Origin: NORP240 sp942492445
GTDB taxonomy: Bacteria; Pseudomonadota; Gammaproteobacteria; Pseudomonadales; Pseudohongiellaceae
DNA length: 64,000 nt
Direction: 5' to 3'
Assembly: GCA_942492445.1 (NCBI GenBank)
Contig: CALOEW010000076.1
Span: forward strand, 1-64,000
Notes under the pieces: generated by a model
Databases searched by the model: none
The model's input: the letters and a program-made list of their open reading frames with translations, nothing else
Told to the model about the DNA's origin: nothing
Part shown: in pieces, positions 44,149 through 52,557 of the stretch
How positions within the stretch are numbered: the stretch's first letter is position 1
Layout: each line of letters begins with the position of its first letter
Translations under genes and position numbers: made by a program

Positions 44149-45180
44149 CTATTGGTCTGTGCCGCCAAGCTGGAAACGCCGAACCGCTGCGTTGTGTTCC
44201 TCAAGCGTCGCCGAAAACTGATGACTGCCATCCCCCCGTGAGACAAAGTACAGGGAGTTTCCCGCATCGGGACTGACGCTGGCAACGATAGAATCCCGCC
44301 CGGACAGCGCGATAGGAGTCGGTGGCAGTCCATTAACACGGTAAGTGTTATACGGAGTCACCTCATTGAGAGCGGCTCGATCGATGTTGCCATCGTAACG
44401 CAAGCCCATCCCGTATATTACCGTCGGATCCGACTGCAGGCGCATGTTTTGTTCCAGACGCCGAATGAACACGCCGGCAATCTGTCGACGTTCGTCGGCG
44501 ACAGCGGTTTCCTTTTCAACTATCGATGCCAGAATCAATGCCTCATACGGTGTGGCGAACGGCAATGCCCCGACACGCTGTGCCCACACCTCATCGAGTA
44601 TTGCCAGCAGCCGTTGGTGGGCCCTTAAGAGTATCTCGCTGTCGCGGGTGCCACGGGTATAGAAATAGGTATCGGGAAACAGCAGTCCTTCCGGATCGCC
44701 GAATTCAAACCCGAGCCTTGCGGCTATTGTATCGCCGGATTGCCCTGCCAGGGTAGCGACGATCCCGGGACTGGACCAGATGATGGCAAGCGCCTGATCA
44801 AACGTCCAGCCTTCCACCAGGGTGAGTTGGTACTGTTTCACTTCACCGTTCACCAGCATCTCCAGCAACTCAACCGGCGTGACCGAGGGCTGTAACTCGT
44901 ATTCCCCAGCCTGCAACTGGCCGGCCCTGCCCGATATTCGGGACCAGAGATTGAACAGCCGGGGGTTTTCCAGCCAGCCATTGTCAGCCAGATCATCGCT
45001 TATCGAGGCCAGTGATGCGCCTGTGGGGATTTCAAACGTGACGCTGGAGCGCAGGGTCAGGGGTGTATTCAATTGAGCCCAGGCACGTAACATGATCCCC
45101 GTGGCAGTCAGCACCAGCACCACCGCGACGATAGCGAGCGCCAGCCGGGTGCGATTAGCTCTGATTGAAGAAAGCATCAT
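44149..45180 (-). CDS. mltG: Endolytic transglycosylase MltG
   Basis: 343 aa. Cleaves nascent peptidoglycan strands at the inner membrane, ending glycan polymerisation. One N-terminal transmembrane helix (LALAIVAVVLVLTATGIMLR), LysM-like region, then the YceG catalytic domain: LILASIVEKETAVADERRQI (catalytic Glu), VFIRRLEQNMRLQSDPTVIY, and YNTYRVNGLPPTPIALSGRD. Its start overlaps pabC by 26 bp; a start at the second ATG would hardly change that. Conserved pabC-mltG-tmk-holB order. Confidence 0.95.
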   Translation of the reverse strand: MMLSSIRANRTRLALAIVAVVLVLTATGIMLRAWAQLNTPLTLRSSVTFEIPTGASLASISDDLADNGWLENPRLFNLWSRISGRAGQLQAGEYELQPSVTPVELLEMLVNGEVKQYQLTLVEGWTFDQALAIIWSSPGIVATLAGQSGDTIAARLGFEFGDPEGLLFPDTYFYTRGTRDSEILLRAHQRLLAILDEVWAQRVGALPFATPYEALILASIVEKETAVADERRQIAGVFIRRLEQNMRLQSDPTVIYGMGLRYDGNIDRAALNEVTPYNTYRVNGLPPTPIALSGRDSIVASVSPDAGNSLYFVSRGDGSHQFSATLEEHNAAVRRFQLGGTDQ

Positions 45181-45991
45181 TCACGTACCCGCAGGCGTCG
45201 CTGGTATAGGCGCCGATCACGTAGTTTACCGTGGCATCTGCGAGGGCCAGTTCGGTCACGGGCCACACCCCAAAAATGCTGTTGCAGAAAAACAATTCCG
45301 AAGCACTGCGAAGTTCCTTCAGATTGACAGCTCGTTCCCTGATATCGGCCCCGGCAGCAGAAAATCGCTGCAGCAGGTACGCACGCATGACTCCTCTCAC
45401 ACCCGCCTCTTCCAACGAGGGAGTGACAAGCTGCCGATCAATGACGAGAAACAGGTTGCTTCGGGTGCCTTCGATCACCTGGCCATTGTCGGTGAGCATT
45501 ATACCTTCCGGATAGCTGTCGGTAAGTTCCATGCTCGCAAGTACCTGATCCAGCCGGCACAGGTGTTTGAAACGGGCCAGTGACCTGTTGCGGGAGACAG
45601 GATGGGTGCATAGTAGAGTTGAAATTCCGCGACTGCGGTCCAGGTCCAGAGATCGGGGTAGCGGGTGGAACTGGAGAATGCGCAGGGGTGTCACGTTTTC
45701 AGGAGGGCGATACCCGCGCCCGCCGCTGCCCCGGGAGATTATTATTTTGAGAATGCCTTCAGTCGCACTTGCAGCCAACAGGCTGTCCAGTTCCTGCTGT
45801 AGAAGCGCGGTATCCACAGGAATCTGCAAATGGCGGCATCCGGCCAACAGCCTGTCTACGTGCAAATTCCAGAGAATCGGACTGCTGTTGGAGATGCGCA
45901 CGGTTTCGAAAACTCCGTCTCCGTACTGGAACGCACGATCTGTAACAGGCAAGGAAGTGCCAGGTGAGCCGTTAATCAGAGTGATTGACAC
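45155..45991 (-). CDS. pabC: Aminodeoxychorismate lyase
   Basis: 278 aa. PLP enzyme of fold type IV that makes p-aminobenzoate for folate. TDRAFQYGDGVFETVRISNS; SRGSGGRGYRPPENVTPLRI (a G-x-x-R-G-Y region); FKHLCRLDQVLASMEL with the catalytic Lys (FKHL); EGTRSNLFLVIDRQLVTPSL; AGVRGVMRAYLLQR. Located between fabF and mltG as in E. coli. Confidence 0.94.
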   Translation of the reverse strand: MSITLINGSPGTSLPVTDRAFQYGDGVFETVRISNSSPILWNLHVDRLLAGCRHLQIPVDTALLQQELDSLLAASATEGILKIIISRGSGGRGYRPPENVTPLRILQFHPLPRSLDLDRSRGISTLLCTHPVSRNRSLARFKHLCRLDQVLASMELTDSYPEGIMLTDNGQVIEGTRSNLFLVIDRQLVTPSLEEAGVRGVMRAYLLQRFSAAGADIRERAVNLKELRSASELFFCNSIFGVWPVTELALADATVNYVIGAYTSDACGYVNDAFFNQS

Positions 45992-46035
45992 GACGAATTC
46001 TCCGGGCCACCTGGCCCCATGTGCTCCATCAGGGA

Positions 46036-47277
46036 TCAGGACAGCCTGCTGAAAACAAGGCTTCCGTTGGTGCCTCCAAAGCCGAAGGAATTACTGATTA
46101 CGATGTTCAGCGACATGTCTCTGGCCTGATGTGGCACATAATCCAGATCGCAGCCTTCATCGGGGTTATCCAGGTTAATGGTAGGCGAAACAACTTTGTC
46201 GCGGATGGAAAGGATCGATACGATTGCCTCGACTGCACCGGCAGCACCGAGGAGGTGGCCTATCATGGATTTTGTGGAGCTGACACAGAGCCTGTAGGCA
46301 TGGTCACCAAAAACACTTTTAATGGCTGCTGTCTCGGCGATATCGCCTGCCACCGTGGAGGTGCCGTGGGCATTGATGTAGTCGACCTTTTCGGGAGCTA
46401 TACCGGCGCTGGCAAGTGCATTTTTCATGCATAACGCCGCACCTGCTCCATTTTCCGCTGGTGAGGTCATGTGGTAGGCATCACCGCTCATGCCAAACCC
46501 TATGAGTTCCGCGTAAATTCGCGCGCCACGCGCCTTGGCATGTTCGTATTCCTCAAGCACCAGCACACCGGCGCCGTCGCTCAATACGAATCCGTCCCGA
46601 TCGCGATCCCAGGGACGACTGGCCCTGATCGGGTCATCGTTTCGGGTGGACAATGCCCGTGCAGCACAGAAACCGCCCAGGCCAACCTGTGAACAGGACA
46701 TCTCGGCGCCACCTGCGAGCATCACATCCGCCTGATTATTGGCAATCATGTTGCCGGCGACACCGATATTGTGTGTTCCTGTTGTACAGGCGGTAGTGAT
46801 AGCGATATTGGGACCCTGAAAACCAAAGCGGATGGAGAGCATGCCGCTGATCATGTTGATTATCGAACCAGGGACAAAGAAAGGCGAGATCTTCCTCGGG
46901 CCCTGGGTTCTGACCAGATACGAAGTCTCCTCGATAGAGTTGATGCCACCAATACCTGAACCTACCGCCACACCGATGCGCTGCAGATCCAGCCCGCTAC
47001 CTTCCAGCCCTGAATCCGCCACCGCCTGAACGCCAGCCGCCATGCCATATTGAATAAAAGCATCCATGCGTCGCGCTTCACGAGCCGCCATGTAGCGGGT
47101 GCAGTCAAATTCCTTGACCGAGCCGCCAAATCGGGTGGTGAAATCCGTAATATCGAAATGTTCAATGGGGTTGATGCCGCTCCGGCCGTTCTTGATGGCC
47201 TCCCAGGATGTCTCCACATCATTTCCAACCGGAGTGAGCAGGCCCAGCCCGGTTACCACCACTCTTCTACCGTTCAC
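46036..47277 (-). CDS. fabF: Beta-ketoacyl-ACP synthase II
   Basis: 413 aa from the GTG at 47277, which has GGAG 8 nt upstream and gives the family N-terminus VNGRRVVVTGLGLLTPVGND; the open frame begins 16 codons earlier. Elongates acyl-ACP. Catalytic Cys in IAITTACTTGTHNIG, His in INAHGTSTVAGDIAE and MIGHLLGAAGAVEAI. A terminator-like hairpin sits between acpP and this gene. Confidence 0.96.
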   Translation of the reverse strand: MNGRRVVVTGLGLLTPVGNDVETSWEAIKNGRSGINPIEHFDITDFTTRFGGSVKEFDCTRYMAAREARRMDAFIQYGMAAGVQAVADSGLEGSGLDLQRIGVAVGSGIGGINSIEETSYLVRTQGPRKISPFFVPGSIINMISGMLSIRFGFQGPNIAITTACTTGTHNIGVAGNMIANNQADVMLAGGAEMSCSQVGLGGFCAARALSTRNDDPIRASRPWDRDRDGFVLSDGAGVLVLEEYEHAKARGARIYAELIGFGMSGDAYHMTSPAENGAGAALCMKNALASAGIAPEKVDYINAHGTSTVAGDIAETAAIKSVFGDHAYRLCVSSTKSMIGHLLGAAGAVEAIVSILSIRDKVVSPTINLDNPDEGCDLDYVPHQARDMSLNIVISNSFGFGGTNGSLVFSRLS

Positions 47278-47324
47278 TGCAGTTTCTCCGCAACTTTGGA
47301 TAATTGCCACAGACGTATAAAACA

Positions 47325-47354
47325 AAAGCTACCCTGGTATACCAGAGTAGCTTT
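47325..47354 (-). terminator. Hairpin between acpP and fabF (partial terminator)
   Basis: AAAGCTAC...GTAGCTTT stem (with CCTGG/CCAGA continuing the pairing) followed on the minus strand by TTTTGTTTTAT. It lies 20 bp past acpP and 48 bp before fabF, so it probably lowers fabF transcription relative to acpP. Confidence 0.75.
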
Positions 47355-47374
47355 ATGGGGGACTCAACGAAACC

Positions 47375-47617
47375 TTACAGGTTATTGTTGATATAATCTA
47401 TTGCCAGCTGAACCGTGGTAATTTTCTCTGCCTCTTCGTCTGGAATTTCAGTTTCAAATTCCTCTTCGAGGGCCATTACCAGTTCTACGGTATCCAATGA
47501 ATCAGCGCCCAGGTCTTCTACAAAGGATGCTGAAGGTTTTACTTCATCCTCTTTTACGCCAAGTTGTTCGCAAACAATTTTCTTAACGCGCTCTTCAATG
47601 CTACTCATATCTGTCAT
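47375..47617 (-). CDS. acpP: Acyl carrier protein
   Basis: 80 aa (77 from the second ATG at 47608, MSSIEERVKK, the more common start). Highly acidic. Phosphopantetheine-attachment serine in DLGADSLDTVELVMALEEEF. C-terminus ITTVQLAIDYINNN. AGGAG lies close to the first ATG and far from the second, so the start is uncertain by three residues. Intergenic spacing to fabG is large (187 bp), suggesting its own promoter. Confidence 0.97.
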   Translation of the reverse strand: MTDMSSIEERVKKIVCEQLGVKEDEVKPSASFVEDLGADSLDTVELVMALEEEFETEIPDEEAEKITTVQLAIDYINNNL

Positions 47618-47804
47618 TAGCTCCTGAGTTTCAACAATTTTATGCGGCCAACTTGTGCACCGCAGGTCGGTCTGAAACCGGCCCTGGAGTGAATGGACGC
47701 AAGTTTACCTCTATTTTGATTTAGTTGTAATCTCTAACCCGGAATAAATTGATTTTCCGACAAAATCTTCCGTAAATTCAGGCTTCTGGAATCTTTTCTC
47801 GAGA

Positions 47805-48548
47805 TTACGCCATGTACATACCACCATTGACATGCACCGTTTCACCGGTGATATATCCCGCTTTTTCTGATGCCAGAAATCCGACCACCGCGGCAATTTC
47901 CTCCGCCTTTCCAAGCCTTCCAAGCGGAATCTGTTGCAACAGGTCTGCCCGTTGTTTTTCAGGTAACTCGCTGGTCATGTCGGTGTCGATAAAGCCGGGA
48001 GCCACCACGTTGACAGTGATCCCCCGCGAGCCGACTTCCTTGGCCAGTGCCCGGGAAAATCCCTCGATTCCTGCCTTGGAGGCAGCGTAATTTGTCTGCC
48101 CCGCGTTACCGCTCGAACCCACCACTGAGCTGATATTGATAATCCTTCCCCAACGGGCCCTGGTCATACTTTTCAGGCAGGTTTTGCAGACCCGAAACAG
48201 GGCGGAGAGATTGGTGTCGATCACCGCCTCCCATTCCGCTGACTTCATGCGTAATAAAAGATTGTCTCGGGTGATCCCGGCGTTGTTGACCACTACCAGA
48301 GGCGCTTCGAAGTGTTCGGCTATTGTTTCCAGGCACAGGGCAACTCCATCGTCCGATGCAACGTCCAGGACCAGCCCCTTGCCGGAAATGCGACTCGCCG
48401 AGAGGTAGGAACCAATGGCTTGCGCACCGGCTTCGGTTGTCGCCGTGCCAATAACAGTGAGTCCCTGGTGACCCAGTTCGATAGCGATGGCCTTGCCGAT
48501 TCCACGACTGGCACCGGTGACAAGTGCTACTCGTGCAGTGTCGTTCAT
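47805..48548 (-). CDS. fabG: 3-oxoacyl-ACP reductase
   Basis: 247 aa short-chain dehydrogenase. NADPH site VALVTGASRGIGKAIAIELG; NNAGITRDNLLLRMK; catalytic Ser in INISSVVGSSGNAGQTNYAA with Tyr-x-x-x-Lys (NYAASK); VAPGFIDTDMT; C-terminus GYITGETVHVNGGMYM. Between fabD and acpP as usual. Confidence 0.97.
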   Translation of the reverse strand: MNDTARVALVTGASRGIGKAIAIELGHQGLTVIGTATTEAGAQAIGSYLSASRISGKGLVLDVASDDGVALCLETIAEHFEAPLVVVNNAGITRDNLLLRMKSAEWEAVIDTNLSALFRVCKTCLKSMTRARWGRIINISSVVGSSGNAGQTNYAASKAGIEGFSRALAKEVGSRGITVNVVAPGFIDTDMTSELPEKQRADLLQQIPLGRLGKAEEIAAVVGFLASEKAGYITGETVHVNGGMYMA

Positions 48549-48610
48549 GCTTGCTGCCTCCTCAGAAACGTACTCGATTGAACCCCACGATCCCTGCTAC
48601 GTTACCCGGC

Positions 48611-49549
48611 TCAGCCGGAAACCTCATCGCGGGCTTGCTGAAAACTCTGGCTGTCGTCGCTGCCGAAACAGGAGATGTCCGGCTCAATTCGCTTGATCAA
48701 TCCGCAGAGCACTTTCCCCGGCCCACATTCCACCACCATTCTGAACCCACCAAGATAGAGGAGGCGGATACTGTCCACCCACAACACCGGCTGATGCAGT
48801 TGCCGCAGCAGGTTCTGTTTGATGCTCTCCGCCGCTGTAGCGAGTTCTGCATTTACATTCTGTACCACTGGAATGGCAGCGGGCCGGAACTCGAGCCGCT
48901 CCAGGTCCCGGGCCAGCCTGTCGGCAGCCGGCTGCATCAGCGCACAATGGGAGGGGACGCTTACCTTTAGCGGCAGGGTGCGTTTTGCCCCGGCGTCCTT
49001 GCAAGCGGCAATGGCCCGTTGAATAGCGTCGGCATCGCCGGCAATTACCGTCTGCCCCGGTGAGTTGAAGTTCGCAGCCGAAACAACCTGGCCATTCGCC
49101 ACTTGCTCACAAAGATCGCGGACCTGATAGTTTTCCAGGCCAACAATCGCAGCCATGGCGCCTGTTCCCGCTGGAACTGCCTGTTGCATATACTGCCCCC
49201 GGTTGTGTACCAGCCGCACCGCATCGGTGAATTCAAGTACCCCCGCACACACCAGCGCGGAATATTCACCCAGGCTGTGCCCGGCCATGATGGCCGGATC
49301 CGGCGCTCCGGCCTCCTTCCAGATGCGCCAGATGGCGACCGAGGCAGCCAATAGTACCGGCTGTGTTATCTCCGTCTGGTCAAGGTTGTTGTCGGGGTCA
49401 CGCTGACAGATCTCCCACAGGTCCAGTCCCAGTTCCTCCGAGGCCTCCCTGAAAGTAGCGAGCACTAAAGAATGCTTGTCAGCCAGTTCCGCCAGCATGC
49501 CCACTTTCTGGGAACCCTGGCCTGGAAATACGAATCCGAATTTACGCAT
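48611..49549 (-). CDS. fabD: Malonyl-CoA:ACP transacylase
   Basis: 312 aa. FVFPGQGSQKVGMLAELADK; nucleophile Ser in IMAGHSLGEYSALVCAG; GAMAAIVGLENYQVRDLCEQ; catalytic His in LKVSVPSHCALMQPA; QVLWVDSIRLL-type region and GPGKVLCGLIKRI. It directly follows plsX with no fabH between, unlike E. coli. Confidence 0.96.
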   Translation of the reverse strand: MRKFGFVFPGQGSQKVGMLAELADKHSLVLATFREASEELGLDLWEICQRDPDNNLDQTEITQPVLLAASVAIWRIWKEAGAPDPAIMAGHSLGEYSALVCAGVLEFTDAVRLVHNRGQYMQQAVPAGTGAMAAIVGLENYQVRDLCEQVANGQVVSAANFNSPGQTVIAGDADAIQRAIAACKDAGAKRTLPLKVSVPSHCALMQPAADRLARDLERLEFRPAAIPVVQNVNAELATAAESIKQNLLRQLHQPVLWVDSIRLLYLGGFRMVVECGPGKVLCGLIKRIEPDISCFGSDDSQSFQQARDEVSG

Positions 49550-49567
49550 GGTGATCTTCGCTTGTTG

Positions 49568-50617
49568 TTATTGTGTCCAGCACTCAGGTGGCCGCGGGAC
49601 TGTACCGACGATGTCGGCCACCCTCTCGGCGATCAGCCCGGGGACGTTGTGTTGCGCTTCCTTGACTGCCCGCTCGATGGCATAGCGAAAACCCGCTTCC
49701 GAGGCGTTGCCATGACTTTTAATGATGATTCCCTGCAAGCCAAGCAGACTGGCGCCATTGTATTGGCTCGGGTCTACCCGGCGTTGCAGTTCGCTGACCA
49801 GTTTTGCCTGGGCCAGCGCGCCTTGATGGCTGTTATTACTGGCCATGACGATTTCTGACAGGGCCTGGTTGATAACCCGCACGACACCGGCGCTGGATTT
49901 GATAGTCACATTGCCCGCGAAGCCGTCGCACACCACAACGTCGGCCACCCCCTCAAATAACGTGCTCCCCTCGACGAAACCGATATAATTGACGGCAGTG
50001 CTGTTTCCCAGCAACACCGCTGCGGTTTTCACCTGTTCGCTGCCCTTGTAGTCTTCAACTCCAATGTTCAGCAACGCCACACGAGCCCGGTCAAGCCCCC
50101 CCAGTGACTCGGCCAGCACTGACCCCATGACCGCAAACTGGAACAGTTGCTCCGCTTTGCAGTCGACATTGGCACCCACATCGAGCAGGTAACAGTTTCT
50201 GGAGGCGCCGGGGATAGTGGCCAGAATCGCCGGCTTGTCGATGCCGCGAATGGTTTTCAAAAGGTGACGTCCAGAAAGCAGCAAAGCCCCTGTGTTCCCG
50301 GCACTGACACACGCCTGTGCCTCACCCTGCTCCACCAGTTTGACGGCCAGGTACATGGAAGATTCAGCCTTGTCCCGCAAGACACGGGTCGGTCTGTCTT
50401 CGTCGCTGACCACGGTTTCGGTGTGCAACAGGGACAGGCGGGCAGGCACCATGCCGCCCTGGGCCGCGAGTTCCGCCCTCATCCGGTCGGTGTCGCCAAC
50501 CAGAGTCAGCTGCAGATCCGGGTTGGATTGCAGCGCCTGCAGAGAGGCGGGTACGGTGACTGATGTCCCGAAGTCACCGCCCATCGCGTCAACGGCAATG
50601 CGTGTCGGGAAACTCAA
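49568..50617 (-). CDS. plsX: Phosphate acyltransferase PlsX
   Basis: 349 aa. Makes acyl-phosphate from acyl-ACP for glycerolipid synthesis. TRIAVDAMGGDFGTSVTVPA at the N-terminus; VSAGNTGALLLSGRHLLKTI; LLDVGANVDCKAEQLFQFAV; VVCDGFAGNVTIKSSAGVV. The start is a TTG (LSFPTRIAVD) only 2 bp after the rpmF stop; no ATG is available nearby, so weak initiation is likely compensated by coupling. Confidence 0.95.
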   Translation of the reverse strand: MSFPTRIAVDAMGGDFGTSVTVPASLQALQSNPDLQLTLVGDTDRMRAELAAQGGMVPARLSLLHTETVVSDEDRPTRVLRDKAESSMYLAVKLVEQGEAQACVSAGNTGALLLSGRHLLKTIRGIDKPAILATIPGASRNCYLLDVGANVDCKAEQLFQFAVMGSVLAESLGGLDRARVALLNIGVEDYKGSEQVKTAAVLLGNSTAVNYIGFVEGSTLFEGVADVVVCDGFAGNVTIKSSAGVVRVINQALSEIVMASNNSHQGALAQAKLVSELQRRVDPSQYNGASLLGLQGIIIKSHGNASEAGFRYAIERAVKEAQHNVPGLIAERVADIVGTVPRPPECWTQ

Positions 50618-50619
50618 AA

Positions 50620-50799
50620 CTACTCGTCGCCGAGATCGAGCACCTTCCTGCCCTTATAGAATCCATCGGCTGTGACATGGTGCCGACGATGGACTTCGCC
50701 ACTGACCCTGTCTGTTGACAAGGTGGGCCCTGAAAGGCTGTCATGGCTGCGGCGCTTATTGCGCTTGGACCGGGTAACCTTATTCTGTTGAACTGCCAT
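50620..50799 (-). CDS. rpmF: 50S ribosomal protein L32
   Basis: 59 aa: MAVQQNKVTRSKRNKRRSHD then SLSGPTLSTDRVSGEVHRRH and HVTADGFYKGRKVLDLGDE, the L32 pattern including the basic N-terminus and the H-R-R-H-H/D-G-F-Y-x-G-x-K end. AGGAGC lies 5 bp before the ATG. Too short for many ORF filters. Between yceD and plsX, its standard place. The zinc-binding cysteines of some L32 proteins are absent, so this is the C-minus form. Confidence 0.96.
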   Translation of the reverse strand: MAVQQNKVTRSKRNKRRSHDSLSGPTLSTDRVSGEVHRRHHVTADGFYKGRKVLDLGDE

Positions 50800-50861
50800 G
50801 GAAAGCTCCTGATTTTTCGTAGCCTTACGGCTCTAATATCGCTGTGCTGTGGTGCCCAGCT

Positions 50862-51386
50862 TTACTCTTTGTTCAAGTCCGCCAGAACGGCAAACGGACT
50901 ACCAACCCGACTATCGTCGATTTCAAGCGGTTCCGGGGCGGCCTCGAATCCTTTTCTTTGGCTGCACGGCCCCTGCTGGTGATAACTGACTATCGGCATC
51001 CCCAGTAAAATCTGTTCATCCAGGATTCTGGCCAGGACAATCTTATGGTCCGCGCAGATCCATGGATCCAGTGCCTTGTCCAGCGATCGCGTCGCCTCCT
51101 CGTCCGCTACCAGTACCAGATCGAACTCCTCGTGCAGATCGACTGCAACCGGCTCCAGACACCGCTGGCAGGTGAGCATCACGCTGGCTGCTACCTGGCC
51201 TCGAATCCTGCGCTTCCCTGCACTATCAAGTCTGAAGTCAAACGCCGCCGTTACCGCCCCCTTGTCGTCAGTGACACAGTCAGCCACGCGTTCCAGCTTT
51301 TTCAGCTCCACTGCGCCCCGCATCGATGCGTTCTGGGAAAAGACCTTACGCGCATCCACATAGGTTGGAAGGGGGGTATCTGACAT
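50862..51386 (-). CDS. yceD: YceD family (DUF177), 23S rRNA accumulation protein
   Basis: 174 aa from the ATG at 51386; the frame is open eight codons further upstream. MLTCQRCLEPVAVDLHEEFD has the conserved Cys-x-x-Cys; DPWICADHKIVLARILDEQI and LLGMPIVSYH fit the family. In E. coli YceD supports 23S rRNA accumulation. First gene of the rpmF-plsX-fab operon. Confidence 0.93.
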   Translation of the reverse strand: MSDTPLPTYVDARKVFSQNASMRGAVELKKLERVADCVTDDKGAVTAAFDFRLDSAGKRRIRGQVAASVMLTCQRCLEPVAVDLHEEFDLVLVADEEATRSLDKALDPWICADHKIVLARILDEQILLGMPIVSYHQQGPCSQRKGFEAAPEPLEIDDSRVGSPFAVLADLNKE

Positions 51387-51462
51387 AGGCGCGCAATAAT
51401 AGTGGCACAACCCCCTCGTGTCAAAAAAATCTCCTACCTGACCCGCCCTGTCAGAGTACTTT

Positions 51463-52392
51463 TCATCGACTTCTCAATAGCTTGACGATTGCTTCGAAGT
51501 CCTCATCAAGCGGCGCCTCAAAGCCGTGGACCGGCCCGTGCGCCGGGTAGTTGAACTCCAGCCTGGCGGCATGCAGGCACAGGCGCCCTACCTCCCGCAG
51601 ATCCCGACCACTGTACTTGGAATCCCCCAGCACGGGATGGCCCCCGTGTCGACAATGAACCCGAATCTGGTGCGTTCTTCCTGTCTCCAGTTGCGCCTCC
51701 ACAAGTGTCGCGGCACTGCCAAAATGCTCCACCACGCGAAATCGGGTCACTGACCGCTTGCCGGCCGCATCCACTTTAACCCTGCGCTCCCCCGAATCGA
51801 GGTGGTACTTCTGCAGAGCGGCGTTGACCACTTGTAAGCTGTCCGGCCAGTACCCCTGCACCAGAGCGAGGTAAACCTTGGAGACGGATTTATCCTTGAA
51901 TTGCCTGTTTATCTCTTTGAGAAAAGTAGCATTTTTAGCAATTACAAGACAACCGGAGGTATCCCTGTCAAGACGATGAACAAGTTCCAGATTATGCCAT
52001 TCAGGCCGTATCTGGCGCATCGCTTCAATAATACCCAGCCTGATTCCTGATCCTCCATGAACCGCCAGCCCGGCTGGCTTGTTCACCACCAGAAAACTCT
52101 CCTCCTCCACCAGCACCCGCCTTTCCAGAAGCTGAATCAGGCTCTGACCAGGCCCGGGAGGCGCTTCCCGCTCAGCCAGTCGAACCGGCGGAATACGAAT
52201 TTCGTCTCCCTCAGCGACTCTACTGTCCGCCCTTGCCCGCTTGCGGTTCACCCGCACTTCCCCCTTACGGATCATGCGGTAGATTCTGGATCGGGGACAG
52301 CCCTTCAGCTGCCCGATGAGAAAATTGTCCAGCCGCTGGCCCTCGGCCTCCGCGTCCACGCGGGCAAACCGCACCTTGGGGTTTTCCGGCAT
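51463..52392 (-). CDS. rluC: 23S rRNA pseudouridine synthase, RluC type
   Basis: 309 aa. N-terminal S4 RNA-binding domain (GQRLDNFLIGQLKGCPRSRI then YRMIRKGEVRVNRKRA) and catalytic domain with Asp in LVHRLDRDTSGCLVIAKN; QLETGRTHQIRVHCRHGGHP; LHAARLEFNYPAHGPVHGFE. It modifies 23S rRNA uridines (955, 2504, 2580 in E. coli RluC). Divergent from argS with about 165 bp between starts. Confidence 0.93.
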   Translation of the reverse strand: MPENPKVRFARVDAEAEGQRLDNFLIGQLKGCPRSRIYRMIRKGEVRVNRKRARADSRVAEGDEIRIPPVRLAEREAPPGPGQSLIQLLERRVLVEEESFLVVNKPAGLAVHGGSGIRLGIIEAMRQIRPEWHNLELVHRLDRDTSGCLVIAKNATFLKEINRQFKDKSVSKVYLALVQGYWPDSLQVVNAALQKYHLDSGERRVKVDAAGKRSVTRFRVVEHFGSAATLVEAQLETGRTHQIRVHCRHGGHPVLGDSKYSGRDLREVGRLCLHAARLEFNYPAHGPVHGFEAPLDEDFEAIVKLLRSR

Positions 52393-52557
52393 TTCCTGTT
52401 CACCTGTACGAGGCTGTGAAACGGAGCATTTTACTCGATAACCTCGACGCTCCGATCAGAAACCTGCTATTTGGTGTACAATCCCGGCTTTTCTATAGCG
52501 GCAACCAATGCCGTGGCTGCCCCTTCCAGTACCGAAACCGTTTGGAAACAGGTCCCA

